From NCBI RefSeq assembly GCF_035610345.1, contig NZ_CP141212.1:3047501-3111500 (forward strand): DNA of 64,000 nucleotides. Reading direction: 5' to 3'. Below, in pieces: positions 21,417 to 30,264 of the stretch (position 1 is its first letter; each line of letters starts with the position of its first letter). The stretch is from Sinorhizobium meliloti (GTDB lineage: Bacteria > Pseudomonadota > Alphaproteobacteria > Rhizobiales > Rhizobiaceae). The notes under the pieces are model-generated. The model was given only the letters and a program-made list of their open reading frames with translations. It had not been told where the DNA came from and ran no database searches. The position numbers were made by a program, and so were the translations under genes.

Positions 21417-23762
21417 TCAATGCGCGCTATGCACCGCCGCCCAGACCTTTTGCGAGGTCGCCGGCATGGTGAGCTCGTTGGTGCCGATCGCGTCCGTGAT
21501 GGCGTTGATCAGCGCCGGCGGCGAGCCGATCGCCCCCGCCTCGCCGCAGCCCTTGACCCCGAGCGGGTTGCTTGGGCAGGGCGTGTTCGAGGTCGTCACC
21601 GTGAACGAAGGCAGGTCGTCGGCGCGCGGCATGGCGTAGTCCATGTAGCTCGCCGTCAGCAGCTGCCCGCTCTGGTCGTAATGCACCCCTTCGAGCAGCG
21701 CCTGGCCTATGCCCTGCGCCAGCCCGCCATGCACCTGGCCCTCGACGATCAGCGGGTTGATGATATTTCCGAAATCGTCCGCCGCGACGAACTGCACGAT
21801 CTTCGTCTGGCCCGTTTCCGGATCCACTTCCACTTCGCAGATATAGCAACCCGCCGGGAAGGTGAAGTTGCTGGGATCGTAGAAGGCGCCCTCCTTGAGG
21901 CCCGGCTCCATGCCGGGCGGCAGGTTATGCGCCGTATAGGAAGCAAGCGCCACCTGCGACCAGGGGACCGACCTGTCGGTGCCGGCCACCTTGAGCGCGC
22001 CGTCCTCGATGACGATGTCGCTCTCGTCCGCCTCCATCAGATGGGCCGCAATCCTTTTGGCCTTGGCCTCGACCTTGTCGAGCGCCTTGAAGACGGCCGA
22101 CATTCCGACGGCACCGGAGCGGGAACCATAGGTTCCCATGCCCATCTGCACCTTGTCGGTATCGCCATGGACGATATTGACGCTGTCGATCGGTACGCCG
22201 AAACGCTCCGCAACCACCTGGGCGAAGGTCGTTTCGTGTCCCTGGCCGTGGCTGTGCGAGCCGGTCATCACCTCGATCGTGCCGACCGCGTTGACCCTGA
22301 CTTCGGCCGATTCCCACAGGCCGACGCCGGCGCCGAGCGATCCGACGGCGGCGGAAGGCGCCAGTCCGCAGGCTTCGATATAGCAGCTCATGCCGATGCC
22401 GCGCTTCATTCCCCGCCGCTCGGCTTCCGCCTTGCGCGCGGCGAAGCCGTCCCAATCGGCCGCCTCCATCGCCCCCTTGAGCGACGCTTCGTAATCGCCC
22501 GCATCGTAGTTCATGATCACCGGCGTCTGATGGGGGAAGGTGCGGATGAAGTTGATGCGCCTGAGTTCCGCAGGGGAAACGCCGAGCTCGCGCGCGGCCG
22601 TCTCGATCGTGCGCTCCAGCAGGTATGTGGCCTCCGGCCGCCCGGCGCCGCGATAGGCGTCGACCGGCGCCGTATTGGTATAGACGGTGCGGACATTGGC
22701 ATGGATCGCCGGGATCGCATACTGCCCGGAGAGGAGCGTCGCATAGAGATAGGTCGGCACGCAGGAGGAGAAGAGAGACATATACGCGCCGAGATTGGCG
22801 ATGGTGTCGACCTTCAGCGCGGTGATCCGATTGCTGCTGTCGAATGCCATCTTCACCGTCGACACATGATCGCGGCCGTGCGCGTCCGTCAGGAAGGCCT
22901 CGGTGCGGTCCGCGGTCCATTTCACCGGCACGCCGGTACGCTTCGAGGCCCACAGACAGACGATCTCTTCCGGATAGATGAAAATCTTGGAGCCGAAGCC
23001 ACCGCCGACGTCCGGAGCGATCACCCGGAGCTTGTTCTCGGGCGCGACATTGTAGAAGGCGCTCATCACCAGCCGGGCAAGATGCGGGTTCTGGCTGGTG
23101 GTATAGCAGGTGAAATGGTCGTCGCCGGCATCATAGATACCGAGTGTCGCGCGCGGCTCCATCGCATTCGGCGACAAGCGGTTGTTGATGATCTTCAGTT
23201 CCGTGACATGCGCCGCAGCAGCGATCGCCTGGTCGGCCGCACCCGCGTCGCCAAGCTCCCAATCAAAGATCAGATTGCCCGGCGCTTCCGGATGGATCTG
23301 CGGCTCGCCCTCGCCCAGTGCCTGGAGCGTATCGGTGACGACCGGCAGGGTTTCGTAATCCACGACCACCGCTTCCGCCGCGTCGCGGGCTTGCGCGACA
23401 CTGTCGGCGACGACGATCGCCACCGCGTCGCCGACATAGCGCACGGTCTCGTGGGCAAGCGGCCGCCATGCGCCCATGCGCATCGGTGAGCCGTCCTTCG
23501 AGTGGATCATCCAACCGCAGATGAGATTGCCGATCCCATCCGCCAGCAGTTGCTTGCCGTCGAGCACGTCGATCACGCCCGGCATCGCCTTGGCCGACGT
23601 CGCGTCGATGCTCCTGATGGTCGCATGCGCATGCGGGCTGCGCACGAAAACCGCATACTTCATGCCGGGCACGACCATGTCGTCCGTATAACGCCCCTTG
23701 CCGGTCAGAAAGCGCTTGTCTTCCTTGCGCGCCACCCGCGCGCCGATGCCTTCAACGCCCAT
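21417..23762 (-). CDS. coxL: molybdenum hydroxylase large subunit, CoxL form II
   Basis: 781 residues, the molybdopterin-cytosine-dinucleotide catalytic subunit. The active-site loop reads AYRGAGR (22638-22658), the form II signature, not AYRCSFR of true carbon monoxide dehydrogenase (form I), so the copper-ligating cysteine is absent. Other family blocks: VRSPHAHATI near residue 39, PDVGGGFGSK (about 243) and the MoCo glutamate region KGCGEAGAIGSPPALINA near the C-terminus. Ribosome site GGGAGGAG. The substrate is unknown; aldehydes and N-heterocycles are oxidised by relatives. No coxD/E/F/G maturation genes are adjacent. Confidence 0.9.
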   Translation of the reverse strand: MGVEGIGARVARKEDKRFLTGKGRYTDDMVVPGMKYAVFVRSPHAHATIRSIDATSAKAMPGVIDVLDGKQLLADGIGNLICGWMIHSKDGSPMRMGAWRPLAHETVRYVGDAVAIVVADSVAQARDAAEAVVVDYETLPVVTDTLQALGEGEPQIHPEAPGNLIFDWELGDAGAADQAIAAAAHVTELKIINNRLSPNAMEPRATLGIYDAGDDHFTCYTTSQNPHLARLVMSAFYNVAPENKLRVIAPDVGGGFGSKIFIYPEEIVCLWASKRTGVPVKWTADRTEAFLTDAHGRDHVSTVKMAFDSSNRITALKVDTIANLGAYMSLFSSCVPTYLYATLLSGQYAIPAIHANVRTVYTNTAPVDAYRGAGRPEATYLLERTIETAARELGVSPAELRRINFIRTFPHQTPVIMNYDAGDYEASLKGAMEAADWDGFAARKAEAERRGMKRGIGMSCYIEACGLAPSAAVGSLGAGVGLWESAEVRVNAVGTIEVMTGSHSHGQGHETTFAQVVAERFGVPIDSVNIVHGDTDKVQMGMGTYGSRSGAVGMSAVFKALDKVEAKAKRIAAHLMEADESDIVIEDGALKVAGTDRSVPWSQVALASYTAHNLPPGMEPGLKEGAFYDPSNFTFPAGCYICEVEVDPETGQTKIVQFVAADDFGNIINPLIVEGQVHGGLAQGIGQALLEGVHYDQSGQLLTASYMDYAMPRADDLPSFTVTTSNTPCPSNPLGVKGCGEAGAIGSPPALINAITDAIGTNELTMPATSQKVWAAVHSAH

Positions 23763-23863
23763 TGCCTATCTCCTCCCGAAGTCCTGCAACGAATTTCCGC
23801 TCGAGCGGAATGACGAAAATCACGTGCGATGCTTGCCTGGCATCGCGCTCCCTTTGGGTTTCC

Positions 23864-24352
23864 TCATTCTGCCGCCTGGCGAACGCCGCCCGTCCCGGCC
23901 GCGGCGGCCAGGATCGCCTGGACGATGTTGTGATAGCCGGTGCAGCGACAGATGTTGCCTTCCAGCTCGGCGCGTACCGTCGCCTCGTCAAGATTGCCGC
24001 CATGTCGACGGATCATGTCGACGGCGGTCATGACCATGCCCGGCGTGCAGAAGCCGCATTGCAGTCCGTGATACGTCTTGAAAGCCGCCTGGACCGGGTG
24101 AAGCTCGCCGTTCGACGCCAGGCCCTCGATCGTCGTGATCGTCGAGCCGGCCGCTTGCGCGGCAAGGATGGAACAGCTTTTCACCGATTGCCCGTCCATG
24201 TGAACGACGCAAGCGCCGCACTGCGTCGTGTCGCAGCCGACATGCGTCCCGGTCAGGCCGAGATTTTCGCGGATAAAGTGCACCAGCAGCGTTCGGTCGT
24301 CGCAGGTACCACTTACCTGGCGGCCGTTGACCGTCATCGTTATTTTCGCCAT
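23864..24352 (-). CDS. coxS: molybdenum hydroxylase small [2Fe-2S] subunit, CoxS type
   Basis: 162 residues. Two [2Fe-2S] clusters: a plant-ferredoxin-type set in [16 protein letters not shown] with C in KSCSILA (about 39-62), and the C-terminal set [10 protein letters not shown] with [10 protein letters not shown] (about 100-140). Relays electrons from CoxL to CoxM. First gene of the operon; ribosome site GGAGGAG. 101 bp separate it from coxL. Confidence 0.93.
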   Translation of the reverse strand: MAKITMTVNGRQVSGTCDDRTLLVHFIRENLGLTGTHVGCDTTQCGACVVHMDGQSVKSCSILAAQAAGSTITTIEGLASNGELHPVQAAFKTYHGLQCGFCTPGMVMTAVDMIRRHGGNLDEATVRAELEGNICRCTGYHNIVQAILAAAAGTGGVRQAAE

Positions 24353-24773
24353 TTCGCTCCTCCGGGTCGGTCCAGAGTCGAGCGCGGCTTCAAATCGGGT
24401 GAGATGCGTTCACGCGACTCGAAGTACGCGCCGACCGATATCGATTGCCCTTCCGCCAGCGGTCCACTCCTCCCGAGCCCGCGTGGCGACGTTGTAACAT
24501 TTGTCTTTTTTTCGGGCTGCCGCAACCGTTTCGCGCCACAAGGGGCAAAAAAATGCGAGCACGTATGTAACCCCGGCAACAGCGCCTTCATGTTCCGTTC
24601 AGGAAAGATCGCATTATGTGGCATAAGAACGATCTCGCCGTATCCGTGCATTTTCCTCGGCGGCGGGTTATGTTCCGAATGCAAGTTCAAGTGGAGGGCC
24701 GCGGTTCGCACCCTCCCATCACTATAGGACGGACGAGGCGGACGCTGAATCCGTCGAAATCGGAGAGGACATC
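24353..24773. other. intergenic region between divergent coxS and lipoprotein genes
   Basis: 421 bp without a supported gene. It must carry divergent promoters. I saw no conserved operator; the part from about 24560 on is lower in GC. A GTTCCGTTCAGG sequence near 24593 was examined for an ECF-sigma match but spacing does not fit. Confidence 0.4.
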
Positions 24774-25025
24774 ATGAAGAAAGCCATCGCGCTTGTGTTG
24801 GTCGCCCTGTCGGTCGCGAGCTGCACGCAAACCGAAAAGGGTGCCGGTATCGGCGCCGTATCGGGGGCAATCATCGGGGGCGCGGTCACCGGCGACGTCC
24901 GCGGCGCGGCTGTCGGCGCGGCGATCGGCGGCGTATCCGGCGCCGTTATCGGCCACGTCACCGACCAGCCGGGCCAGTGCTACTACCGCGACCGCTACGG
25001 CCGCCGCTACATCGACCGCTGCTGA
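24774..25025 (+). CDS. small glycine-zipper lipoprotein
   Basis: 83 residues. Lipoprotein signal with lipobox SVAS-C (Cys17). Residues about 24-62 form a glycine-zipper repeat (GAGIGAVSGAIIGGAV..., then GAAVGAAIGGVSGAVIG), as in outer-membrane 17-kDa antigen/OsmB-like proteins. The C-terminus is rich in Tyr and Arg (CYYRDRYGRRYIDRC). Probably an envelope structural or stress lipoprotein. ATG is preceded by GAGAGGA. Confidence 0.8.
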   Translation: MKKAIALVLVALSVASCTQTEKGAGIGAVSGAIIGGAVTGDVRGAAVGAAIGGVSGAVIGHVTDQPGQCYYRDRYGRRYIDRC

Positions 25026-25047
25026 GTGCCGCAACGGCCGGATCGAC

Positions 25048-25069
25048 GGCCCCGGAACGATCCGGGGCC
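25048..25069. terminator. hairpin between convergent genes
   Basis: Perfect 9-bp stem GGCCCCGGA/TCCGGGGCC with an ACGA loop, 23 bp after the lipoprotein stop and 33 bp before the end of the convergent cyclase gene. Only a weak T-rich tail. Confidence 0.55.
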
Positions 25070-25101
25070 TTCATGTCCGCCGGAATGTTCCCGAAGGAGC
25101 G

Positions 25102-26874
25102 CTATTGCGCTGCGATCCCGTTCGCCGCCGCCGATCCGCCCTTCGCTCCCGCTTTGACAAGCCCTTCGCTGAGGTGTTGCAGGTCCGATTCCTGGACGTA
25201 GTGCTGCGTGGCGAGAAACGCGTCGAGGTCGAAATCCGGGGCGAGCGCCCGGACCTTCTCCATATGGGCGTGAGCCGCAATGTCATCCCCGAGCCAGCCG
25301 TAGCAGGCCGCGACGAATGCATGCTGGACGTGGTCCATCACCGAGAGGTGCATGAAGGCCTCGACCGCCTCTCCATACTGCCGGGCGGCGAAGTGAGCCT
25401 TGCCGAGGTGGCTCCAGAAGCGTTCCGGATGATGAGGATTGAGCTGCATGGCCTTGCGGATCCACTCGACGCCCTCTTCCGGTCGCCCCAGCCAGGTCAG
25501 CAGTTCGCCCTGCTGGACCACAACCAGGTCGTAATTGGGATTGAGGGAAAGGGCACGCTCCTGATGGTAGCGCGCCGTCGTCAACGCATTGTTGTTCACA
25601 TTAACCGCCGCGAGGATGCGATGCACGTCGGCGTCGTTGTCGTCGAGCGCCAGCGCCCGGTCCAGCTCCGCAACGATCTCGGCCCAGACCGCATCCTTGT
25701 CTTCGCACCAGCCGTGGACCCAGGCTTGCCCGAGGATGCAGGCCCGCCAGGCATGGGCATGCGCATAGTCGGGATCGAGCGCGACAGCCCTGTCGATGAG
25801 GGCCCGGGCCTGCTCGTTATCCGCGACGGTGCTCCGGTGATGCAGCACCTTGGCGGCAAGGGCACATTCGTAGGCGGCCATATTGGCCGGCTTCGTGCGG
25901 GCGAGCAGGTCCCGCTGCGCGGCCTCGACGCGCCCCGGAAGCGTTGCCGCTATCGCCGCCGTCACCTCGTCCTGGATGGCGAAGATGTCGTCCAGTCTCC
26001 GGTCGTATTTGTCGGCCCAGATATGAGCGTCGTTGACCGCGTCGATGAGCTGGACCGTCACGCGCACCCTGTCGCCGATCTTGCGGACGCTGCCCTCCAC
26101 CAGATATTGCGCTCCGAGCTTCTCGGCCGCCTCGCGCACGTTTACCGGCTGGTTCTTGTAGACGAAGCTGGAGTTGCGCGAGATGACGAACAGCTCGTGC
26201 CGGCGGGACAGCTCGGTGATGATGTCCTCCGTCAGGCCGTCTGCGAAAAACTCCTGGTCGGGATCGCCGCTCATATTGTCGAACGGCAGCACCACGATCG
26301 AAGGTTTGGAAACGGAGCGCGGCGCATCCGTAGCCTCCGGGAAGGATGGCAGGACAGGCCCCTCGATCCCGACTCGGAAGAGATGAATGGGGCGGCTGAT
26401 GTTCTTCAGCATCTTCTCGCCCAAATCCTCGATGGGGACATCGATCCGGTCGGCGACTTGCGTCGCCACCGCAGCCGTCACGCAGATGCCGCCCACATCG
26501 GCCAGCTGCTCGATACGGGCGGCGATGTTCACGCCGTCGCCGAAGATGTCGTCCTCCTCGAAGATGATGTCGCCGAGATTTATGCCGATCCTGAACTCGA
26601 TCCGCCGGTCCTGCGCCACGTCGGCATTGCGCCGCTTCATGCGGCTCTGGATCTCGACGGCGCATTTTACCGCGTCGGTCACGCTCTGGAATTCGACCAG
26701 CATGCCGTCGCCCGTGGTCTTGATGAGGTGGCCCTTGTTCTTTGCAATGGCCGGATCGATCAGTTCTATCCGATGAGTCCTGAGGCGGGCGATGGTACCG
26801 GCTTCATCGGCCTCCATCAGGCGGCTATAGCCTGCCATATCGGCTGCCAGCACTGCGGCTAGTCTCTGTTCCAT
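25102..26874 (-). CDS. class III adenylate/guanylate cyclase with TolB-N-like and TPR regions
   Basis: 590 residues. Residues about 1-165 are a class III nucleotide cyclase domain; both metal-binding Asp are present (AADMAGYS and TTGDGMLVEF) as is GDGVNIAARIE, so catalysis is plausible. Residues about 190-300 resemble the TolB N-terminal domain (IVVLPFDNMSGDPDQEFFADGLTEDI split over about 193-218). The C-terminal half (about 310-580) contains tetratricopeptide-like repeats. No membrane segment is evident. Rhizobia encode many such cyclases. ATG 26874 starts the catalytic domain; upstream frame has only a TTG. Divergent from an alpha/beta hydrolase. Confidence 0.85.
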   Translation of the reverse strand: MEQRLAAVLAADMAGYSRLMEADEAGTIARLRTHRIELIDPAIAKNKGHLIKTTGDGMLVEFQSVTDAVKCAVEIQSRMKRRNADVAQDRRIEFRIGINLGDIIFEEDDIFGDGVNIAARIEQLADVGGICVTAAVATQVADRIDVPIEDLGEKMLKNISRPIHLFRVGIEGPVLPSFPEATDAPRSVSKPSIVVLPFDNMSGDPDQEFFADGLTEDIITELSRRHELFVISRNSSFVYKNQPVNVREAAEKLGAQYLVEGSVRKIGDRVRVTVQLIDAVNDAHIWADKYDRRLDDIFAIQDEVTAAIAATLPGRVEAAQRDLLARTKPANMAAYECALAAKVLHHRSTVADNEQARALIDRAVALDPDYAHAHAWRACILGQAWVHGWCEDKDAVWAEIVAELDRALALDDNDADVHRILAAVNVNNNALTTARYHQERALSLNPNYDLVVVQQGELLTWLGRPEEGVEWIRKAMQLNPHHPERFWSHLGKAHFAARQYGEAVEAFMHLSVMDHVQHAFVAACYGWLGDDIAAHAHMEKVRALAPDFDLDAFLATQHYVQESDLQHLSEGLVKAGAKGGSAAANGIAAQ

Positions 26875-27080
26875 CGGTTGCCAACAAACGTTTGGCGGGA
26901 GCACCTTCTTCCGGACTCCCGGGTTCAAGCGGGCCAGGGCGATTCTATAGCACCCCGACGTGATCGCCTACCTAAATTAGCATCCACTTGAAAAGAAGCT
27001 GCGGAGCCGTCTGCCGACAGGCATGGAACCATCGCATGCGCTCATTGTTCGGCACTGGTCAGCGCATGCGAGGTGCTCCT

Positions 27081-27956
27081 ATGATCAATTCGCCAGGCTC
27101 CGTGAAACATCGCTTCCTCGATCTGGACGGCATCCGGGTCTTCTACCGCGAGGCAGGACCGCCGGACGCGCCGATCGTGCTCCTTCCCCACGGCTACCCG
27201 TGCTCATCCTACGAGTTTCGCAATTTCATGCCGCTGCTGGCCGACCGGTGGAGGCTTGTCGCTCCGGATTTCCCCGGATCCGGATACAGCGACACGCCGG
27301 ACGACTTCGCCTACGGCTTCGACGGCTTCGCAGATTTTCTCGAAGCCTTCATCCGGCGCCTGGGCCTCGATCGTTTCGCACTTTATCTACATGACTTCGG
27401 CTCTCAGATCGGCCTTCGGCTGGCCATTCGCCGGCCGGAGCGCATTTCCGCACTGATCATTCAAAATGGCGACATCTACGAGGATGAGCTCGGACCTAAA
27501 TACGCACCGTTGCAGGAGTATTTCCGCAATCCCACGCCGGAGGGCCGGGCCAAACTCGGCGAAGCCGTAAGCGAGGAAGGATACCGCGACGAATACCTCA
27601 ACGACGTCCGGCCCGAGCTTGCCGAGCGGATTTCTCCCGACCTGTGGAAGCTCCATTGGTCCATGACAACGGCCAAGCGGCGTGAGATCGCCATAGACGT
27701 CATCGCGGGGCTGCGGGAAAATCTCGCCTGGTTCGAGCGCTACCAGAGTTACCTGCGCGAACATCGACCGCCGACGCTGATCGTCTGGGGTCCGCAGGAC
27801 GGCTACATGCCCGAGGCCTCCGCCCGAGCCTATCTCCGCGACCTGCCCAATGCCGAACTGCATCTCATCGACGGCGGCCATTGGTTGCTGGAGACCAACC
27901 TGTCCGAGGTCGTCTCCCTCTGCCGAGATTTCCTTTCGCGCGCTTCGGCGAAATGA
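27081..27956 (+). CDS. alpha/beta hydrolase, epoxide hydrolase/haloalkane dehalogenase-like
   Basis: 291 residues. The oxyanion motif is HGYP (37-40), the nucleophile elbow is HDFGSQ with Asp105, the acid lies in WGPQDGYMP and the catalytic His in GGHWLLE near residue 275. An Asp nucleophile points to epoxide hydrolase, dehalogenase or fluoroacetate dehalogenase relatives rather than esterases. The ATG at 27081 gives a family-like N-terminus; upstream in-frame starts at 26988 and 27036 are less likely. Substrate unknown. Confidence 0.85.
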   Translation: MINSPGSVKHRFLDLDGIRVFYREAGPPDAPIVLLPHGYPCSSYEFRNFMPLLADRWRLVAPDFPGSGYSDTPDDFAYGFDGFADFLEAFIRRLGLDRFALYLHDFGSQIGLRLAIRRPERISALIIQNGDIYEDELGPKYAPLQEYFRNPTPEGRAKLGEAVSEEGYRDEYLNDVRPELAERISPDLWKLHWSMTTAKRREIAIDVIAGLRENLAWFERYQSYLREHRPPTLIVWGPQDGYMPEASARAYLRDLPNAELHLIDGGHWLLETNLSEVVSLCRDFLSRASAK

Positions 27957-28216
27957 CGCCCCCGCTTCCACCGGTCGCTTCGTAAGCTGACCGTCGGTGC
28001 GGGCCTGCTTCGCGGCAGAAGCCGCTTACCGCTTAAAAGTATTCCGTTGTGCCTGAAGCACCACAGGGGAGTCCTTTCTGCCAAAAAATCGTCTTCGAAT
28101 CGCCGCTTCGGGGTGGATGCGGCGAGCGGTCATCGTTAACAGATGGAAAACTATGTCCTGCTAGCTTGGCCGACGCCGCGTATGCAGGCAGTTGGTACAG
28201 AGTCGCCTGAAACGGG

Positions 28217-30142
28217 ATGCGGAGAGGAATGTCTCCACCACGATCGAGTATTGCGCACTGGAAGACAGCGACCGCGCTCACAATCGTGGCATCGGCCGTG
28301 CTCGGCCCGGTTTCCGTCGAGCAGGCCCACGCGTTCAAGATTTTCGGCATGCGGTTTTTCGAAAGCGCGGAAGAAGAAGTTCAGGTCATAGACCCGGTTC
28401 GCTATACGCTGACTTTCGAGCCGGGAACGGATGACGAGGAGCTCCGGGAGGCGCTGGAAAACGGCTCGCGGCTCGTTCAGGATCAGGAAGAACCGGTCTC
28501 GGGCGATCTTGGCCTGGCGATCAAGGCGCGCGACGACCGCGATCGGCTCCTCGCCGTCCTCTACGAAAAGGCGCGTTACGGCGGCACCGTCAGCATTCTG
28601 GTCAACGGCCAGGACATCGATAGCCTCCCCCCGGACCCGGCTTTCCCCGACGGCCAGCCCGTACCGGTCGTGGTTCGCGTTGCTCCCGGGCCGGCATTCA
28701 CGCTGGGCTCGGTCAGGCTCGAGGGGGACGCCGCGCGGCTCGACCCAGCCGCCTACGACCTCAAGCGTGGCGCCCGCGCCGACTCGACCTTGATCATCAA
28801 GGCGGGCGAGCAGATCGTGAACGATCTCAAGGAACAGAGCAGGCCGCTGGCCAAGCTCGCCGAGCGCAGCGTCGTTGCCGATCACGCGACTTCCACGGTC
28901 GATGTAACGATCCGCGCCGATGGCGGGCCGGTCGCGCCCGTCGGCGACCTGACCGTCAGCGGCGCCAGAACGGTCGACCCGGATTTCGTCAAGGATTATT
29001 CCCGCCTGAACCACGGCCGCCCATATTCGCCGGAGAATATTCGCAAGGCCGCCGAGCGGCTGCGGCAGTTGAACGTGTTTTCCAGCGTCACCATCAACGA
29101 AGCCGACGGGCTCGCGCCCGACGGCACGATCCCGATGAACATCCAGGTGTCCGAAGGCAAGCACCGCTATTTCGGTTTCGGCGGACAGGTCTCGACCACG
29201 GATGGCCTTGGACTTCAGGGCTATTGGGGACACCGCAATCTCTTCGGACGCGCAGAATCGCTTCGGATCGAAGGCTCGGTCGACCGCCTTGGCGAGACCA
29301 CGGATGTCGCCGGACTCGATTATTCGGCCGGCATTCTCTTTGCGAAACCCGGCGCCTTCGGACCGGCATCGACCTTTACCGCAAGCGTCAAGGCGGCAAT
29401 CGTCGATCCGGACGCCTATAGTGCCAAAACGGTTACCGCGGCGGCTGGCGCCGCTTTCGAGCTTTCGCCCGAAGACACGTTCTCCGTCGGCGCGGAAGTG
29501 GGCTGGGCGGATGTCGACGACGCTTTCGGTTCGAATTCCTATATCACCGCCGCCCTCCCGTTCGAATATGTCCGCGACGCACGCGACGATAAGCTGAACC
29601 CGACGGAGGGTTACCGGGCGCTGATCAATGCCAAACCGAGCTACGAAATCGAAGGAAAGACCTTTTTCAGCTCCTTCGAAGCTTCCGCGTCCGGCTATTA
29701 CGCGTTTGGAACGGAAAAGCGCTTCGTGCTGGCCGGCAAGCTCGGCGCCGGCGTGCTCGTCGGTGGCGACGAACTCTCCGATATTCCCGCGACCCGGCGG
29801 TTTTTCCTCGGCGGTGGCGGGTCGGTGCGCGGCTATTCCTATCAGGAGATCAGCCCCCGCGACGCCGATGACGAACTGACCGGCGGACGCTCCTATGTGA
29901 GCGGCTCCCTCGAAGCCCGCATCGCCGTCACCGATACGATCGGCATCGTGCCGTTCATCGACGCCGGCACCGTTTCGGAAAACACGGCGCCCAATTTCTC
30001 CGACATCCGGGCCGGCGCGGGCATCGGTCTGCGCTATGCGACGCCCTTCGGCCCGATCCGGCTCGACTTCGCCGTGCCGCTCAACAAATATCCGGGGGGC
30101 ACCACTTACGGAATCTATGCCGGTATCGGCCAGTCCTTCTAA
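28217..30142 (+). CDS. tamA: TamA-type outer-membrane assembly factor (Omp85 family)
   Basis: 641 residues. Signal peptide to about residue 40 (AHA-F). Three POTRA-like domains span about 55-290 (e.g. PAFTLGSVRLEGD, VGDLTVSGARTVD, PYSPENIRKAAERLRQLNVFSSV), then a 16-strand Omp85 barrel, with the lid-lock type motif GGGGSVRGYSYQ (about 534) and terminal GIGQSF ending in Phe. With TamB it forms the translocation and assembly module that inserts outer-membrane proteins and may move lipid. ATG 28217 or 28229 are both possible. tamB begins 122 bp later on the same strand. Confidence 0.9.
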   Translation: MRRGMSPPRSSIAHWKTATALTIVASAVLGPVSVEQAHAFKIFGMRFFESAEEEVQVIDPVRYTLTFEPGTDDEELREALENGSRLVQDQEEPVSGDLGLAIKARDDRDRLLAVLYEKARYGGTVSILVNGQDIDSLPPDPAFPDGQPVPVVVRVAPGPAFTLGSVRLEGDAARLDPAAYDLKRGARADSTLIIKAGEQIVNDLKEQSRPLAKLAERSVVADHATSTVDVTIRADGGPVAPVGDLTVSGARTVDPDFVKDYSRLNHGRPYSPENIRKAAERLRQLNVFSSVTINEADGLAPDGTIPMNIQVSEGKHRYFGFGGQVSTTDGLGLQGYWGHRNLFGRAESLRIEGSVDRLGETTDVAGLDYSAGILFAKPGAFGPASTFTASVKAAIVDPDAYSAKTVTAAAGAAFELSPEDTFSVGAEVGWADVDDAFGSNSYITAALPFEYVRDARDDKLNPTEGYRALINAKPSYEIEGKTFFSSFEASASGYYAFGTEKRFVLAGKLGAGVLVGGDELSDIPATRRFFLGGGGSVRGYSYQEISPRDADDELTGGRSYVSGSLEARIAVTDTIGIVPFIDAGTVSENTAPNFSDIRAGAGIGLRYATPFGPIRLDFAVPLNKYPGGTTYGIYAGIGQSF

Positions 30143-30264
30143 TGCCCGGACTATTTGCTGCATGCGCGCGACACCGTGGTAAGATGAGCGAAGTCCCGCC
30201 TGCCGGGCGATGTGCCGGCACTCTACCGATTCCAGAGCGGCGCAACATGGACTATGGATAGGAC

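Noticed and set aside
20670..23489. 939-codon frame opposite coxM/coxL
   Set aside because: Crosses two well-defined genes and the gap between them; no domain recognised.
24593..24625. GGAAC (minus strand) near coxS as an RpoE2-type ECF promoter
   Set aside because: The distance to the nearest GTT does not fit the 16-19 bp spacing of that consensus.
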